In this document: piece by piece, positions 1-12,495 of the stretch | Layout of the letters: each line of letters opens with the position of its first letter | Position numbering within the stretch: position 1 is the first letter of the stretch | Assembly: GCA_038030265.1 (NCBI GenBank) | Contig: CM075942.1 | Coordinates: 43,366,751 to 43,430,750, forward strand | Direction of reading: 5' to 3' | DNA length: 64,000 bases | Source of the DNA: Corythucha ciliata | Lineage: Eukaryota; Arthropoda; Insecta; Hemiptera; Tingidae | Program-made: the position numbers and the translations under genes | Notes under the pieces: generated by a model | Told to the model about the DNA's origin: nothing | What the model saw: only the letters and a program-made list of their open reading frames with translations | Databases searched by the model: none

Positions 1-469
1 ATTTGAAAAAGCAAGTCCAAGTGCTCAAAAACAGGCATGTTGTACCAACAAGAAAAAATTCACGTGAAAGGTTCATTGTAATTTATTGTTACACGATTCA
101 TTTATCAGCCAACATATTGATGCCAACTGATCGGAAACTCACTATTCATCACGCTCCCCCCTCCCTATAATCAAGTTTTTAGCTATCATAATGAACGAGA
201 ATCGAATGTTGTTCTAGGAGGGCGGGTCAATTTGTAGGAAATCAAACTACTTAGAATAATTTTACGATTACATTTGAGGAAATTATTACTTCTTCCGTCA
301 TCATAGGACTTATAACTTTCAGGTATAAAGCCTACATATCCCACAAGAAGAATGAATCACGTCTCAATGTCTTCTAATTTCTACCATTACCCTTTCACTG
401 TTAATGGCAATTAATTAAACCAATAACTCACGCTGGTAATAATGGTGAGGTAAAATTTATTTCTAAAAT

Positions 470-1010
470 CCCGCATGCTACCATCGAAAAACATTTTCAA
501 CATAGGTTTAGTGTTAATGTGTGTTGTGGTGTAAATGGTAGTAACTTAATAGGACCATACATAGGCATACGTCATTCAGAACCACTTAAATGGACGCAAT
601 TATCGACATTTCTCGAAAATGAACTGCCACCTCTCCTCGAAGATATCCCCCTGTGAGAGAGACAAATTATGATTTAACAGCACGGCGGAGCTCCAGCGCA
701 CAGTGCTCGTGAAGTGCGAGAGTTTCTTGACGAAACCTATCCAGATCGCTGGATCGGTCGCGCAGGCCCCGTGAACCGCCGCCGAGATCTCCGGATCTAA
801 CTCCCCTCGATTTTTTCCCGGGATGGATGAAGGATTTAGTTTACCATGGTGCCCCTGTAAATTCAAGGGAAGAGTTGATACGGCGAGTAGAGGAAGCAGC
901 ATTAGTCATCAAGAATCGCAGAACTGAAATTAGAAAAACAAAAGGTCCGTCTCCACGAGGGCTACGAAATGTGTTCAAGCTGACGGGGGATATTTTAACA
1001 ATTTCTTTGA
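470..1010 (+). pseudogene. Tc1/mariner-like transposase remnant (catalytic and C-terminal part)
   Basis: Read with frameshifts, the plus strand gives the order typical of a transposase family abundant in insects. First comes a VCCGVNGSNLIGPYI-like stretch (near 515-560), then a LENELPPLLEDIP segment (near 610-650). Next is HGGAPAHSAREVREFLDETY (near 681-740), where the usual DGAPAHF aspartate has become Gly, then a PDRWIGRAGP segment. Last comes a C-terminal part containing PVNSREELIRRVEEAA (857-904). Stops and frameshifts interrupt it throughout. An inverted copy of the first segment lies at about 1081-1335. It is dead; the family call rests on recalled motif order, not a search. Confidence 0.75.
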
Positions 1011-1080
1011 TATTGTTATTAAAACATTTTTAGAAATAAATTTTACCTCACCATTTTACCAGCGTAAGTTATTGGTTTAA

Positions 1081-1335
1081 TTAATTGCCATTTACAGTGA
1101 AGGGGTAATGGTAGAAATTAGAAGACATTGAGACGTTATTCATTCTTCTTGTGATATCATCGAGGAGAGGTGGCAGTTCATTTTCGAGAAATGTCGATAA
1201 TTGCGTCCATTTAAGTGGTTCTGAATGACGTATGCCTATGTATGGTCCTATTAAGTTACTACCATTTACACCACAACACACATTAACACTAAACCTATGT
1301 TGAAAATGTTTTTCGATGGTAGCATGCGGGATTTT
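1081..1335 (-). pseudogene. Inverted duplicate of the transposase fragment
   Basis: Minus-strand copy of the segment at about 460-645. It again encodes the CCGVNGSNLIGPYI and FLENELPPLL stretches, then runs into non-homologous sequence. It forms the right arm of the fold-back and has no function of its own. Confidence 0.7.
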
Positions 1336-1799
1336 AGAAATAAATTTTACCTCACCATTATTACCAGCGTGAGTTATTGGTTTAATTAATTGCCATTAAC
1401 AGTGAAAGGGTAATGGTAGAAATTAGAAGACATTGAGACGTGATTCATTCTTCTTGTGGGATATGTAGGCTTTATACCTGAAAGTTATAAGTCCTATGAT
1501 GACGGAAGAAGTAATAATTTCCTCAAATGTAATCGTAAAATTATTCTAAGTAGTTTGATTTCCTACAAATTGACCCGCCCTCCTAGAACAACATTCGATT
1601 CTCGTTCATTATGATAGCTAAAAACTTGATTATAGGGAGGGGGGAGCGTGATGAATAGTAAGTTTCTGATCAGTTGGTATCAATATGTTGGCTGATAAAT
1701 GAATCGTGTAACAATAAATTACAATGAACCTTTCACGTGAATTTTTTCTTGTTGGTACAACATGCCTGTTTTTGAGCACTTGGACTTGCTTTTTCAAAT

Positions 1800-2276
1800 A
1801 CTCACCGCGATATCTCGGTCAAAACAGCACCGATTGCCAATCTTCTTGAGCAGTTTGAAAGCTTACAAAACGGACATGTTTTCCCCGAGTTCCGCCAAAT
1901 GGTGTGGCGTGATTAAGTATGATGAAATCGTCGCCGAAAAAAACGGAAAATTTCACTAACAACATTTTCACCTCTTTCGATAAAAAAATGAGGATGCTTA
2001 AACCCGTTATTAGCTTGAAAAAACTAGGTATTTTTGAAGCAAATTTTGTGCTCTTTTCAGAAATGTCACTCATTTTGTTCTATGTTAGACGATGGGTGTG
2101 TCTCGACGACTTATTGGTGGAAAAAGGGAGAGAGGCTAAAAATTCACTAATTCGGCTCTATCTTCGAAACAAAGCATTTGCGGCCCTATGTTTATATGGC
2201 TTTTTTGATCCGCCCTGCCGAGTACTACAACATATTACAATCCGGATCATTCCTCCCCAATCACCCTGTATATAGG
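1800..2276. repeat. Dispersed repeat R1, copy 1, ending in ACCCTGTATA
   Basis: Diverged copy of a repeat also seen at 5080-5560 and in both arms of 28406-29849. Shared landmarks in order are a TTTTGTGCTCTTTTCAGAAATG segment, a CTATGTT segment, a TCGAAACAAAGC-like segment and the terminal ACCCTGTATA. Open frames inside are not conserved among copies and are not coding. Confidence 0.6.
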
Positions 2277-2544
2277 GTGTAACGGGAAAATGGGGCATAA
2301 TTGAAATGGGTGATTCTACATCACATACGGGTCAAAAATGACTATATGGACCATGGTCCGAATATTAACCGTTTCTGAGAAAATCGCGGTTTTCCTGATT
2401 GTCAATGCATCAGGCGTTTTCTTCAAAACTCGGTCGGTATCTTAGCAACCATTGATCCTGGGAAACTTTCAAGGACATCGTTGGAAAGAGCACAAAATGT
2501 CCTTTAAGATGACCATAAAGTAAGGGTAGTTCGTGAAATTTTGA
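2277..2544. other. Unassigned AT-rich spacer
   Basis: It follows directly on the palindromic junction ACCCTGTATATAGGGTGT near 2266-2283, which suggests two repeat ends abut here. I see no gene or further structure. Confidence 0.3.
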
Positions 2545-3495
2545 CGCCCTTTACGCTCGGCTGAGTAGCCGCTTCCTTGAATTTCTCTATTCTTACTTGT
2601 TATTCAGCCAGCTGTAATTTTACCGACAGCTCTCGGAGGAAGAGTAGGACTTCAGGAAAAACTTCTACAAATATTAAGCTTTCAAATGACCTGCTTGGTT
2701 CGGGGTTTTGTCCTTCGTTTCTTGGAGCTACAGTTCAAATGCATGAAGCCCCTGTCTAAATCTTTGGGAAACGCATGGTTGCAATTGCCATAGAACGGGG
2801 AAAATTCGTTCAAAAAAATGCTCTTTATGTCACTCAGGTTGGTGAAGGATTCTAATCGGTTGTAATTTTGTGTTTGCTGGTGTGTTTTTTTCTCCCCCCC
2901 CCCCCAAGGGCGGTACGACTTAGCAGTAGGGAGCCATTTATTTAAGCCCCCGGCACAAGCAGTTGGCTTTGAGTTTGACTATCACTGTCTGTTTGCACCA
3001 ACCTCTACGAATCATCTGTCAAAGGACAGGGCAGGAACGGTAGTGACAGTTGGCAGCGACCCTTAAATCCTACCGATCAGAACCCCCCGGTTCTGAGCAG
3101 TGACCTGCAGTTTCAAGTACTTAGTACGGCCTTTTTTGGAGTTGGTCCAGCAAGGTAACTGGACTCAGCAGTCTCAACTGAGAGAACAATAAAGCGAAAA
3201 GATTCGAAAAGAGCATTCGGAAGCAAAATGTTTCCCTCTCGAGAGCAATCGTAAACGTACGGTTCCAAACATTTTAGACGAGTTTTCAAGTATTTCAAAC
3301 TGTATCTCAGAAGGAATAAAGACAAAACCCCGAACCAAGCAGCTCATTTGAAAGCTTAATAATTGTAGACGTTTTTCCTGAAGTTCTACTCTTCCTCCGA
3401 GAGCTGTCAGTAAAATGACAGCTGGCTGAATAACAAGTAAGGATAGAGAAATTCAAGGAAGTGGCTTTTCAGCCGAGCATTAAGGGTGCCCATTA
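2545..3495. mobile_element. Inverted-repeat element with ~290 bp diverged arms
   Basis: Bases about 2545-2830 match about 3200-3495 in inverted orientation, with point changes throughout. Landmarks are CCGAACCAAGCAG and its complement, and AACAAGTAAGGATAGAG and its complement. The unpaired middle includes a run of 12 C (2884-2895) and a short GGTTCTGA/TCAGAACC hairpin near 3077-3098. No transposase is visible, so it is non-autonomous. Confidence 0.7.
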
Positions 3496-4227
3496 CACTC
3501 GTGCAGTGATATCAAGAGCCCTGTTCAGTAAGCCCTTCCCTCAATAGGCTAATTAGTAACTCAAAAATTAATTAATTCATCTTTTTCATGCTTGAAAACT
3601 CTCAGAAAAAAAACAAACAAAGAATGGACTTCGTTCCTTGGACAGTTGGGGGATGGAATTCTTTGCAGACAAGCTGCTTGGTAAGCTGATTTCATACTTT
3701 TTTTTTTAGTGAGCTGATATTTTTTAATATGAGCTTTTCTATGTGGTGTGACTTTCCAGATGGTTCAGACTCCTCAGCGTTGTTTTTGATCCCAACTTTA
3801 TTTAAGCCTGTGTGCTGTAGAATCACGATTGAAGAAAGGACAAAAACCAATAACGTGAAAACTAAAGAGAAACCAAAGGCTTCCTTAAGACAGTGTCGAG
3901 AAGCCTTCCTTTTCCATGTTTGGGTATGTATTGACCGTTGATGAAATGGGTACGAAGCAACATAAACTTAACCGTATTGTTTCGTTATTTGCAGACTGCT
4001 AATGATCTGGAAGTATCATTAAAAACCAGCAGGAAGGACTCAGAAATGAAAAATTAAATTTACAACCTACGCCGGTCATCGTCGGTTATATGTATATCCA
4101 ACCCTACAGCATAATACGTTTTCAAGTACGCTGCCCCATCGAAGCAATTCACCAAAATATATGCAGTTTCAGACTCGTAATAAAATGTACCTGATAAATG
4201 AAATAAAAAGGTTAAAGCGTTTACCCT
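3496..4227. other. No gene recognised
   Basis: AT-rich. A short frame at 3729-3941 has no recognisable homology and no convincing splice sites. Confidence 0.3.
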
Positions 4228-4475
4228 CAAATTTCACTGCGTTCAATTTCTGGTCCTAGTACGTGGTGCTCTCGCCCCTTGTTATATTAACTGTTACGAG
4301 TTGGAAATTATCGCTGGCCCCCAACTCAAATTTTACTGCGTCCAATTTCTGATCAGTGTGCGTGGTGCACTCGCCCTTTGTGAGATTAACTACAACGTCG
4401 TAGAGAAAAATCGTTGGCGTTTACTACGTCCACTATCAAATTTTACTGTGTCCAATATTTGGTCCTACTAGTGTT
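4228..4475. repeat. ~105 bp diverged tandem repeat, about 2.4 units
   Basis: Units begin TCAAATTTCACTGCGTTCAA (near 4228), TCAAATTTTACTGCGTCCAA (near 4325) and TCAAATTTTACTGTGTCCAA (near 4435). Each is followed by a CCAATWTYTGGTC-type segment, and the first two continue with a GTGGTGCWCTCGCCC segment. Confidence 0.65.
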
Positions 4476-5079
4476 TACTGAAAACGGTAATTGAACGATT
4501 GCTTGGACGAAAAACGTAAATTTTAATGAAAAATTCTCTCGTCCACGGAGTACCACGTCCTCGCAGTAAATATCGCCAGAAAAAGTTTTTCAGTGTAGTA
4601 ACATGTGATTTGCATCGGCTGTAGATTCCTTATCACATGAACAGATGGGGGGATGGGGAAGTTTCGATCGACTCATAATAAACATTGGGCTCGTTGTTAA
4701 ACTATAACACGATTACGTGCGATTAATCTCCCCTCTTATTTTACATGTGTTGAAAACAAACCCTCATCAAGTGCTGACTAAGTGCTGAGCAATTTTTTGA
4801 GTTTTACAACGGGGCCATTATCTCCTTATTATCCCCCTCTAGGAAAATTTGACATTATTGATACAGATCCCACGTTTTAGGGCAGTTCAGTGTTTTTCAC
4901 CTAATACTTCAAAGTTTCTCTACGTAATGATAAGTGTCGGGAAGTCCTGATTCTTAATCGGCAGGGGCGTCTTGCTTTGTTGATTCCGTATTTCTTTCTC
5001 GCTATGAATAACATGCCATGTCGTATTTAAGTAAGTTTAGTGACGTCTAAAAAATTGTTTCCCCGATATTTTCCTAGTA
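4476..5079. other. No gene recognised
   Basis: AT-rich sequence without supportable exons or repeats. Confidence 0.3.
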
Positions 5080-5560
5080 GGTGCAATATGGCTTATTTTG
5101 ACAGTTTTCACCGAACCTTTCGTTGGTTTTTCCGAACCTTTCGTGTGACATCCTGATGTCTCAATCCAATTTTGAATTTTCTTACATCAATTGAAAGATT
5201 ACAAAATGGGAATGTTTTTACTATAGTTTAACAATATCCGACCTACTATGGATCGAGCTAAATTTACCTCTGAAAGAAACACAAAAATTCAATGTCACAC
5301 TTTTTCGTTTTTTCAAAAATTACTAAACGTACTTCAGTACGAGTATGGCATGTTATTCCTAGGTTTTTCTAATGTGAAATTTTGTGTTCTTTTCAGAAAT
5401 GTAATTAATTGCGTTTTACTTTGAACGGTTAGTCTCTTAAGAACGCTTTTTGTGAGAGAGGTGGTTTTGCATAAAAAACAAAATCATCTGTAACTCTGAA
5501 ACGTAGCGTTAGCGCCCCTATGTCCATATAGTAATGTTTTAGTTCGCCTGTTTTGGTTCG
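5080..5560. repeat. Dispersed repeat R1, copy 2
   Basis: Parallel to the right arm of the palindrome at 28406-29849. It starts at AATATGGCTTATTTTGAC and runs through CGAACCTTTCGTGT, a TGAACGGTTAGT segment and GTCCATATAGTAA, then into GGTTCGCC. Divergence from the 29 kb copy looks moderate. Confidence 0.65.
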
Positions 5561-5567
5561 CCACGCG

Positions 5568-5652
5568 TGGGTCACCTAAGCTCAAAAAACAGTTAAAAGC
5601 CTATCCATTTTCAACAGTTTTTTGAGCTTGGCTGACCCACGCGTGGGCTCAA
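5568..5652. repeat. 85 bp hairpin with GCGTGG ends
   Basis: CCACGCGTGGGTCA at the left mirrors TGACCCACGCGTGG at the right. A second paired block, AGCTCAAAAAACAGTT and its complement, lies inside. It sits at the end of R1 copy 2. Confidence 0.75.
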
Positions 5653-7470
5653 TTTGCGGCGGGCCTTAGAGTCGTCGGGAAAAACTCACGTGAGGTGGTT
5701 GCTATGGCAAGATGGTATTATTTCTGATGCAGCGTCCTTGGATCCCGACAACTCTAACTAGGGCCACAGGGGTGAATTTCTTTCGGGCTGGGAGTTTTTC
5801 ACAGTTTCGAACTTGATTCCATTTTATTATGCAGGCACCATGGCAAACTTTGTGGTGATAAAACTAAACTAAATCGATCACGTTCGTTCTTTAAGGTCTA
5901 CAGTTGATGTTACAATCTTGCATTTATAGCTGACAGGTTGAACTTTACATCAGTTCGAACGCCTAATGGTTTGTATTGATGTAATGTAGTTCAGGTCTTC
6001 ACTTTATTTTCAACTTTTTCCACGATCTGCGGAAGATGTGACTTTCCGTAAGCTTTCCTCACGAATTAATTAGGAACAAGCAGCCTATTTTCTTTCTCTT
6101 TTCACATCGAAGCTCACGAAGAAAAAATCTCTCTTAACAACCGCGTTACAGGATGCAGTTAAAAAATGCTCAGGGGAAATGAACTTTTGTTTATCCTGCT
6201 TTTATCTTTCGCTCGTTTCTCAAAATTAATCGCACTGTTGCCGATTCGTAATTTGAAAGAATGCCAGGTACAATTTTTCACCCGCGTGTTTTTCCTCGTA
6301 ATCTAAATTAAGAAGCAAAACATCATTATGGTCTTTCTATACAATGAAGCACCTTTTGGTCAGAGCCAGTTTTGCGCATTTTGGGTTTTATTATTCTCAT
6401 TGATATGTATACTACCGGTTCGTTCCAACTTGGAGGTATAAATAAATATGAAAGTATTTTGTTGCGTGTCATTAAAGAGAAGTGGAGCCATTTGACAACT
6501 CGGTGGGTTAAACTTGATGCGTGATAAACAAGACAAGACCAATCAATACCGTGATCGTGAACACCAGCACATTGACAATTAATTAGCGTGAAAGAGCGAA
6601 ATCAGGCCGTATCTGTAGAAAAATCAGGGTTTAACTGAATTTCAGTCAGGCTCAAATCACACATGTATATGCGTAATAAAAGGTCCTCCCGAAAATAAAA
6701 TAAACTTTTTATTTTTTCAAACCGATGTATTTCAATTCGGGATATAGGATGACCTTTGCGTCAATTAAAAATCGATGGTATGAGATTCGTATCCCGCTGC
6801 TGCCAACCTGGGTAAAATTAGAAATGACAGTTATTGAAATTCACTAATAACTACCTGATCAAGTCGTTCTCTTTCTATTTATTTATAGACAAGATTATTC
6901 ATTCACCGAGTGTAACTTCCGTTTACGTTCGTTGACCGAGTAATTGCATGAATTTGCTGTGGCTGAGCGAGTGGACGGTGAGGTAGCCGAGCAAATGGTA
7001 TTGAAAACAGCTCCTCCCCTCGTCATTTTTCACGTTTAGTTACATGATATTATCAACATTTATGGTCTGGTTCATCACTCGAATGTCACGAACACCTCCA
7101 TATTTGTTAAATACCTGTTCACCTGGTTGAAATGCCTATTCTGTGCTTGACTTCAATCCAGAGACTCGAAATAGCGTCATTTCATTATTCCTATTCTCTT
7201 TATTGGCGGGCCACGTGGTATTAGTAACGTCAAAAAAGAAAAAATATAACATCAATAAATAGATGAATAAATAATTAAGTGTGAAAGCAAATAATTCAAG
7301 TGGAGTGAGAAAAACAGCGAGCACAGGTGTAGGAAATAACTGAGACTACCTCGTGAGAATCAAGAGAGTCTACCACTAAGGGTCTCGCTCGGCCTAGGTT
7401 CGATACCATACCGACTTTTCAAAAACTTGACCGGGATCACTCAAAACACTCGTCTCGTCTTTTTTGAGCT
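5653..7470. other. No gene recognised
   Basis: 1.8 kb of AT-rich DNA. Several 60-codon frames are present but none shows a domain, conserved motif or paired splice sites. Confidence 0.3.
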
Positions 7471-7473
7471 TTA

Positions 7474-9199
7474 GGCCGTCTGCACACGGAGGAACTGAAA
7501 AGAAACTGATTGGAGACTCGAGTTAGTAAACAGTTCCTTTCGAGTTTCTACATGTGTATTCAAATGAGAGTCTACACACGGAGCTACTAGAAAGAAACTA
7601 AACTGTTTGGAAACTTCAGTCACTAACCAGTTTACAACTCATTAGAAACCCGAGGCCTTTAAAATCTTCAGCCTTTTCAGTGTCGGAATGGATGTTGGAC
7701 CAAGGACCAACGAGTTTCGAATCGCAATTTTCTTCTGAAAGCAGTGATTCCAGTGACAATGAACCCCGCTTCTTCTATCATTTTAATAGAAAAAGTAGAA
7801 TGAGCGGACGGTTCTGGGTCACCCATACCTCGATCGCAATTTTTGTGTGAAAACTTCGATTCCATGTTAAAATGACCCTAATGAGCCAATTTAAAAAATT
7901 AAATCACTTACACCACCTTTTACATGGTGATTTCCTCTGAATACTGAACACAGTGAATATTGCTAGTTGCGCTATTAACGATTTCTCTACCGCTGTTGTT
8001 CTCACAACTATAAAACGGTCGGGTCACGCGCCTAGTCCAAGTACACGGCACAGGGCAGTCATTTCATGATGAATGGTATCGTCTACATTCTACAATAACG
8101 GACAGGACGTATTCGGAACATTCCATTCCCAGTCCGATGGGGATGTATAACCTACGCGGCTCAGTTGGAACTTGGTGCTAGAGATATTTCAGGCCAGACA
8201 AAACACATATTTAAAACTTGACACAAATAGGTATCACAGTGAACTCGCTGTATTCCAAACCCAGCAATTTCATTGAATATATCTGTAACTCGCCAAGTTC
8301 AACGTGGCCCCACCTTGGAACTTCAGCTTGATAATATCACTTATCGTTGGTAAACAGTGGGACAACCAATTTGGTAAAAACGAAAGTTTCGTGGGAAGAG
8401 AAGTTGCAACTATAATCGTATGAGAGGGCGCCGGCCGCGAGTTCTTGTTCTTCTTGACGGCCTATAGCGACTAGCACGGACATACAATTCTCGCGAATAA
8501 ATAGGTACATTCATTAGGTACAAACATGAATATTCAACATGAACACAAGAAAAAAATTAATATCAATGTAAAAGTTAACATCAAGGAGAAACTGGACTTT
8601 TGGCTGAATTGGGGTGCTAACCAACAGTAGTTCTTCAATTCTCTTTCACACAGGGCCATGCATCGAATTTGGTAAAGGAAACACAACATGTCTATGACTT
8701 TTGATATTTTATTTACCTACTTTTTTTTCTTTTTTCAACAATATTTTATATTTTAATGTAGTTGTATTCAACTGCATGCCAATTTAAAATTATTCAGAAT
8801 AGCTAGAGTTCCCCCACTACCAAAATGTTAAAAGATGTTGTTCGTTCATCTTGAAAATTGGAAACTCAAATTCCTGGTGACTGGACATGTCAGTCGCCCA
8901 GGGAACTGGTCACTGACTCGTTTCTTCAGTTTCAAACGAGTTTTCTTTCAGTTGCTCCGTGTGTGGAGTCTCATTAAAATACACAGGAAGAGACTCGAAA
9001 GAAACTGGCTAGTAACTCGAGTCTCCAGTCAGTTTGTTTTTGGCCACTAATCAGAAGACATTCAGTTTTTCAAACGCGTTCTTTTTTAGTTGCGCCGTGT
9101 GTGGAGTCTTATCAAAATACAAGGAAGAAACTCAAAGGCGACTGGTTTGTAATTCAAGTTTCCAAACAGTTTCTTTTCAGTGGCTCCGTGTATACGGCC
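7474..9199. mobile_element. 1.7 kb fold-back with TTA flanks and repeated subterminal blocks (Harbinger-type ends)
   Basis: The left end is TTA|GGCCGTCTGCACACGGAG and the right end is CTCCGTGTATACGGCC|TTA. The same 3 bp flank stands on both sides, as in PIF/Harbinger insertions. Each end carries repeated blocks built on ACACGGAG, AACTGAAAAGAAACTG and GAGACTCGAGT: two blocks on the left near 7485 and 7575, three on the right near 8955, 9090 and 9180, inverted. The interior (about 7690-8830) has no transposase, so it is non-autonomous. Confidence 0.75.
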
Positions 9200-9224
9200 T
9201 TAGAAATACCTAATATTCGAAAAG

Positions 9225-9415
9225 AATTTGATGTAAACAAAAAGTAATTGAAAATATTCTTCCCATTACTTTTGTAATGGAAACGAATTGGGCCATTCCT
9301 TTTCAATTACTTGTAATGATATTTGAATTTTTCAAATACCAATACCATGGAATGGTAATGGGAATGGTTTTCTCCCATTACAAAAGGAATTGTAATTGTA
9401 ATTGAAACTGTACAA
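9225..9415. repeat. Palindromic TAATGGAAT-type repeat cluster
   Basis: Interspersed inverted copies of CCATTACTTTTGTAATGG, TTCAATTACTTGTAATGA and CCCATTACAAAAGGAATTG-like words. It is probably a decayed small DNA element; no ends could be fixed. Confidence 0.5.
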
Positions 9416-10560
9416 GTCCGCCTCTATTATTTATCTGTGCTCGCTGGAGAAAAGGCGTTAACTCATGACAAAAATTCCAAAAAAGCGCAAGTTCACGGCT
9501 TAAATGGGGAAATATCTTGCTAATTCAAGTGAAAATAAGAGTAAATTGCATGTGTTAATGTGTAAATTCCATGAGTGCGCACTACTCAACACTCAGTTCG
9601 AATGAAACTTGACTACTAACAATGCTTCCACAGTGTGGACGTGTGACGAATCGAACGCGTCGACTGGAGTCGATCGACTCTATTCGCTTTCGATTCGGCG
9701 TAGTATGGACTCTGCTTAAAATGTAGTGTAGACTGTAGGCTGACCGGTTCCTCCACTGTCTTACAGCTCGGCTTTGAGTGAAGCCAGGCTGTAAGCTCTA
9801 GTGTTAATTTAATCGGAGATTATGATTATTAATTTATTACGATGTTTTAAGTAGTACGAAAAATACGTTCACAACTCGTAGGAAAGTAAAATTTCGTCGC
9901 TCGTGTAATTGCCTCACTCGCCAAACAACTCTCGCACGATATTTTCCACTTTCCGTACTCTTTATGAAATATACTAATTCATGTCAGTTTTAAACCTTTA
10001 CTGTACAGTTTTCAAAACCTGAAGCTCTAAAGTGCCAGGTTAGGAAAAATTCAACGGTAATTGTGTTATCGTAATGGGCAACTTTCGAAGCAGGTAGCGC
10101 GAAAAAAAAAAAAATGATACTGAACCTTTTGCAAGGTAAAATTCTAATTTGACTGGACTAGGTATGTTTCAATAAAAATACATTTTTTACATAGGTAGGG
10201 GTGTTTCTTTTTCTTTGTGCGTTTAAAGGTCAAAATAATTGAAAAGCTAATTTTTTTATAAGTTTTATTTATAACCCTTTAATGGATTTGTTGAAACATG
10301 GGAAATACGAAGATATAGGGAAAGGAAACGATTATTCTCCGCAGTAATTAAAAACACCTCAATGAGGAATACTGAAAGGATAACTGAGAACAAATAAAAT
10401 GATACAATTTTCACTCTGGCTCGTAAAAAATGTATCGCGCACAGACTTGAATACGTCAACTATTTCATCAGAGATGCAGTAACGACGTAATGAATTCTTT
10501 GAGAACACTTACCTACCACAGCGACCGTGCCCAGTTTATCTCCTTTAATCGATTAAATTA
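9416..10560. other. No gene recognised
   Basis: Contains a weak hairpin near 9635-9715 (GACGAATCGAACGCG facing CGCTTTCGATTCGGCG). Otherwise unassigned. Confidence 0.3.
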
Positions 10561-10576
10561 ATTTTCACTCTTGACA

Positions 10577-10660
10577 GAAACATAGTGTGTGGCTGGAAAA
10601 AGAGGCAGAAAAGAAGCGAATCGATAAAGATATAAAAGAGAGTTTGATCCACAAAGGTTG
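10577..10660 (+). other. Possible isolated exon or exon fragment
   Basis: A good acceptor (CACTCTTGACAG) precedes a lysine- and glutamate-rich frame KHSVWLEKEAEKKRIDKDIK. This looks like a coiled charged helix, of the kind found in U2AF-related proteins or the start of G-alpha proteins, but the match is too short to name. No partner exon was found on either side. Confidence 0.2.
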
Positions 10661-12235
10661 GCCTCAAGTCAAGGCGCATTATCTAAGCCTTCACCTGACT
10701 ATATTTACAAAACCTATTTTTACATGTGAGTCTATCAGCTGTAAACATTCCTTCGACGTTTTTCTCTATTCTCACAATTAGAAATATGTACGTATGTACC
10801 TATTAATACAAATAATAACGAAGGTTTACTGTACAAGGCAAGTATGCTGACCCTTATTAATGAAGAGGCAACCATAACGACTCGAAATCATTCAAACAAG
10901 CAAACACCGGTTTATTTATTGAATTATCTATTTTTCCAAACGATGCCCGGAAAGTAGCCCGCTCGTCCAGAGTCGTTTTTTGCCTTATGTATGAGGGAAT
11001 GTCGTTCGTAGTAAGATCAGTACAGCGGGGAAAAACTAAGTTTCGCACCGGTGCGCGGTGAATGAAAAAAGAAAACGATTTTCGTTCGCAAAATAAATGG
11101 TGGCCACTTTGTGTACAGCAGCTCGAACTGGGGTTGATTTGTTGTGTCATATAGAAGGGAAACCCCATAGAAACATGTTTTATTCATCCGTCTGGTGCTT
11201 TTTCGAAGGAGAGTTTTAAAACAAATATTTGAACGATCCCCCAAGGCTGGCACCTACATCCCCACCCACCAGAACCCCCTTGCCAATGCTGAAAAATTAA
11301 CAGAAAACATCCCGCCGTAGCCTATCATTTTGCTTTAGGGCTTGCGGAATAATTGTTTCAACTAGTTGAAAATCCATTTTTGAAACTGTTTAAAAATAAA
11401 CCAGTTTGATTGGTTAAGGTATCCTCACCGCGGGCGGCCTCCGCAGGGTCGATGTTAACTTCTTCAATGTTGGGTTATGTCGAATAGCCTATAACAACAG
11501 GATCTTTCGAAGCCTGTTCGCGCCTGAAAGAGTGCGCGAGACAATTATCATGAATTAACATTGCTTACAAGTTGAACCGGGACGAAAAAAGAGTTAAACC
11601 AAGGAGGGCTTAAAGAAGAAATTAAGAGATCATAATCAGAGATTGGCGAGAATTGTGCATTTGTGTGAGCGTACACAGTAGGTTGTAGAGCTTCAGGGGA
11701 AGTCTTATTTTAGAGAAAATATAAAATTCCTGTAGGTGCCACAAATCCAGTTTCTGAGACTAACACCCCACGTTCCATTTCCACGGGCATTTCGGGACAA
11801 AGCATTTTATTAGGTACCGTGTACGAGCCGTCATATTTTTGAATAAATTAAATGTTTTTGGGGGTAAATGTTGGAGAAGAGTAATGTGAGAGAAAGGTGA
11901 GCCGGATGGGGCCACTAGCCCTACAAGTGGCCGCTAACAAAATCGTCTGCTAACGTGTGCAGCAGTATTTCCTCGATTATTCTTTTGTTTGCAACATGAT
12001 TTCACAACATATTGTTGAAAATACCTCGTCTCCACGCTTAAGGAACACGAGCCCACTTTGATGCAGCCCGAGTTTGAATTAGAGAGTATTATAATTTTCT
12101 TTGATTAGTAATGATACCCACGGTTCGATTTGAGAAGTTGAAAACTAAAATTTAGGGTCGGTATAAACAGGTAAGTAGCAATTAATATCCTCTTTTTTCA
12201 CATTATCTGTTGTACGTAAGGAAGAGGAATTGCAT
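10661..12235. other. No gene recognised
   Basis: AT-rich; the overlapping frames at 10857-11253 show no domain. Confidence 0.3.
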
Positions 12236-12495
12236 CTGGCCCACAAGTATTATGGACCAGACGCGATAGCTGATCTTTCAACTGGTCTACAAGACATGTA
12301 GACCGATTATACACCGATATTCAGGCCGAAGTCACAACTATGGTGAAATAAATCTCAAGGAAGAACTTTTATAAGAGTTGTTATCTTCGTGGACCATCAG
12401 TTGAAAGAACTACATTCTTGCAATTGACCACTTGAACGACCTTGGTCTTGCATTTGGTCCACATTACAACTGGTCTACAAGATGTGCAGACCAGG
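12236..12495. repeat. Diverged inverted/direct repeat built on CTGGTCTACAAG
   Basis: AACTGGTCTACAAGACATGT (near 12279) and AACTGGTCTACAAGATGTGC (near 12470) are direct copies. TCTTTCAACTGG (12272) faces CCATCAGTTGAAAGA (near 12395) in inverted orientation. Probably a decayed small element. Confidence 0.4.

Larger units (their letters stand above)
1..1799. mobile_element. Long fold-back element holding a decayed transposase
   Basis: Bases 1-640 are repeated in inverted orientation at about 1160-1799, with base 1 pairing with 1799. The left arm may extend beyond the window. The centre (645-1030) holds more transposase sequence. A ~120 bp piece (about 345-460) occurs once in the left arm and twice, inverted, on the right (about 1025-1150 and 1330-1460). 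So this is a rearranged fold-back rather than a simple TIR transposon. Confidence 0.85.

Noticed and set aside
1819..2275. Overlapping 84 and 118 codon frames as genes
   Set aside because: They lie in dispersed repeat R1; the other copies (5.1 kb, 28.4-29.8 kb) do not keep the frames.
10577..10781. Exon of a U2AF-related protein or G-alpha subunit
   Set aside because: The similarity is a short charged helix only. No flanking exon, P-loop, CCCH or RRM motif is present, so it is kept as an unnamed possibility.
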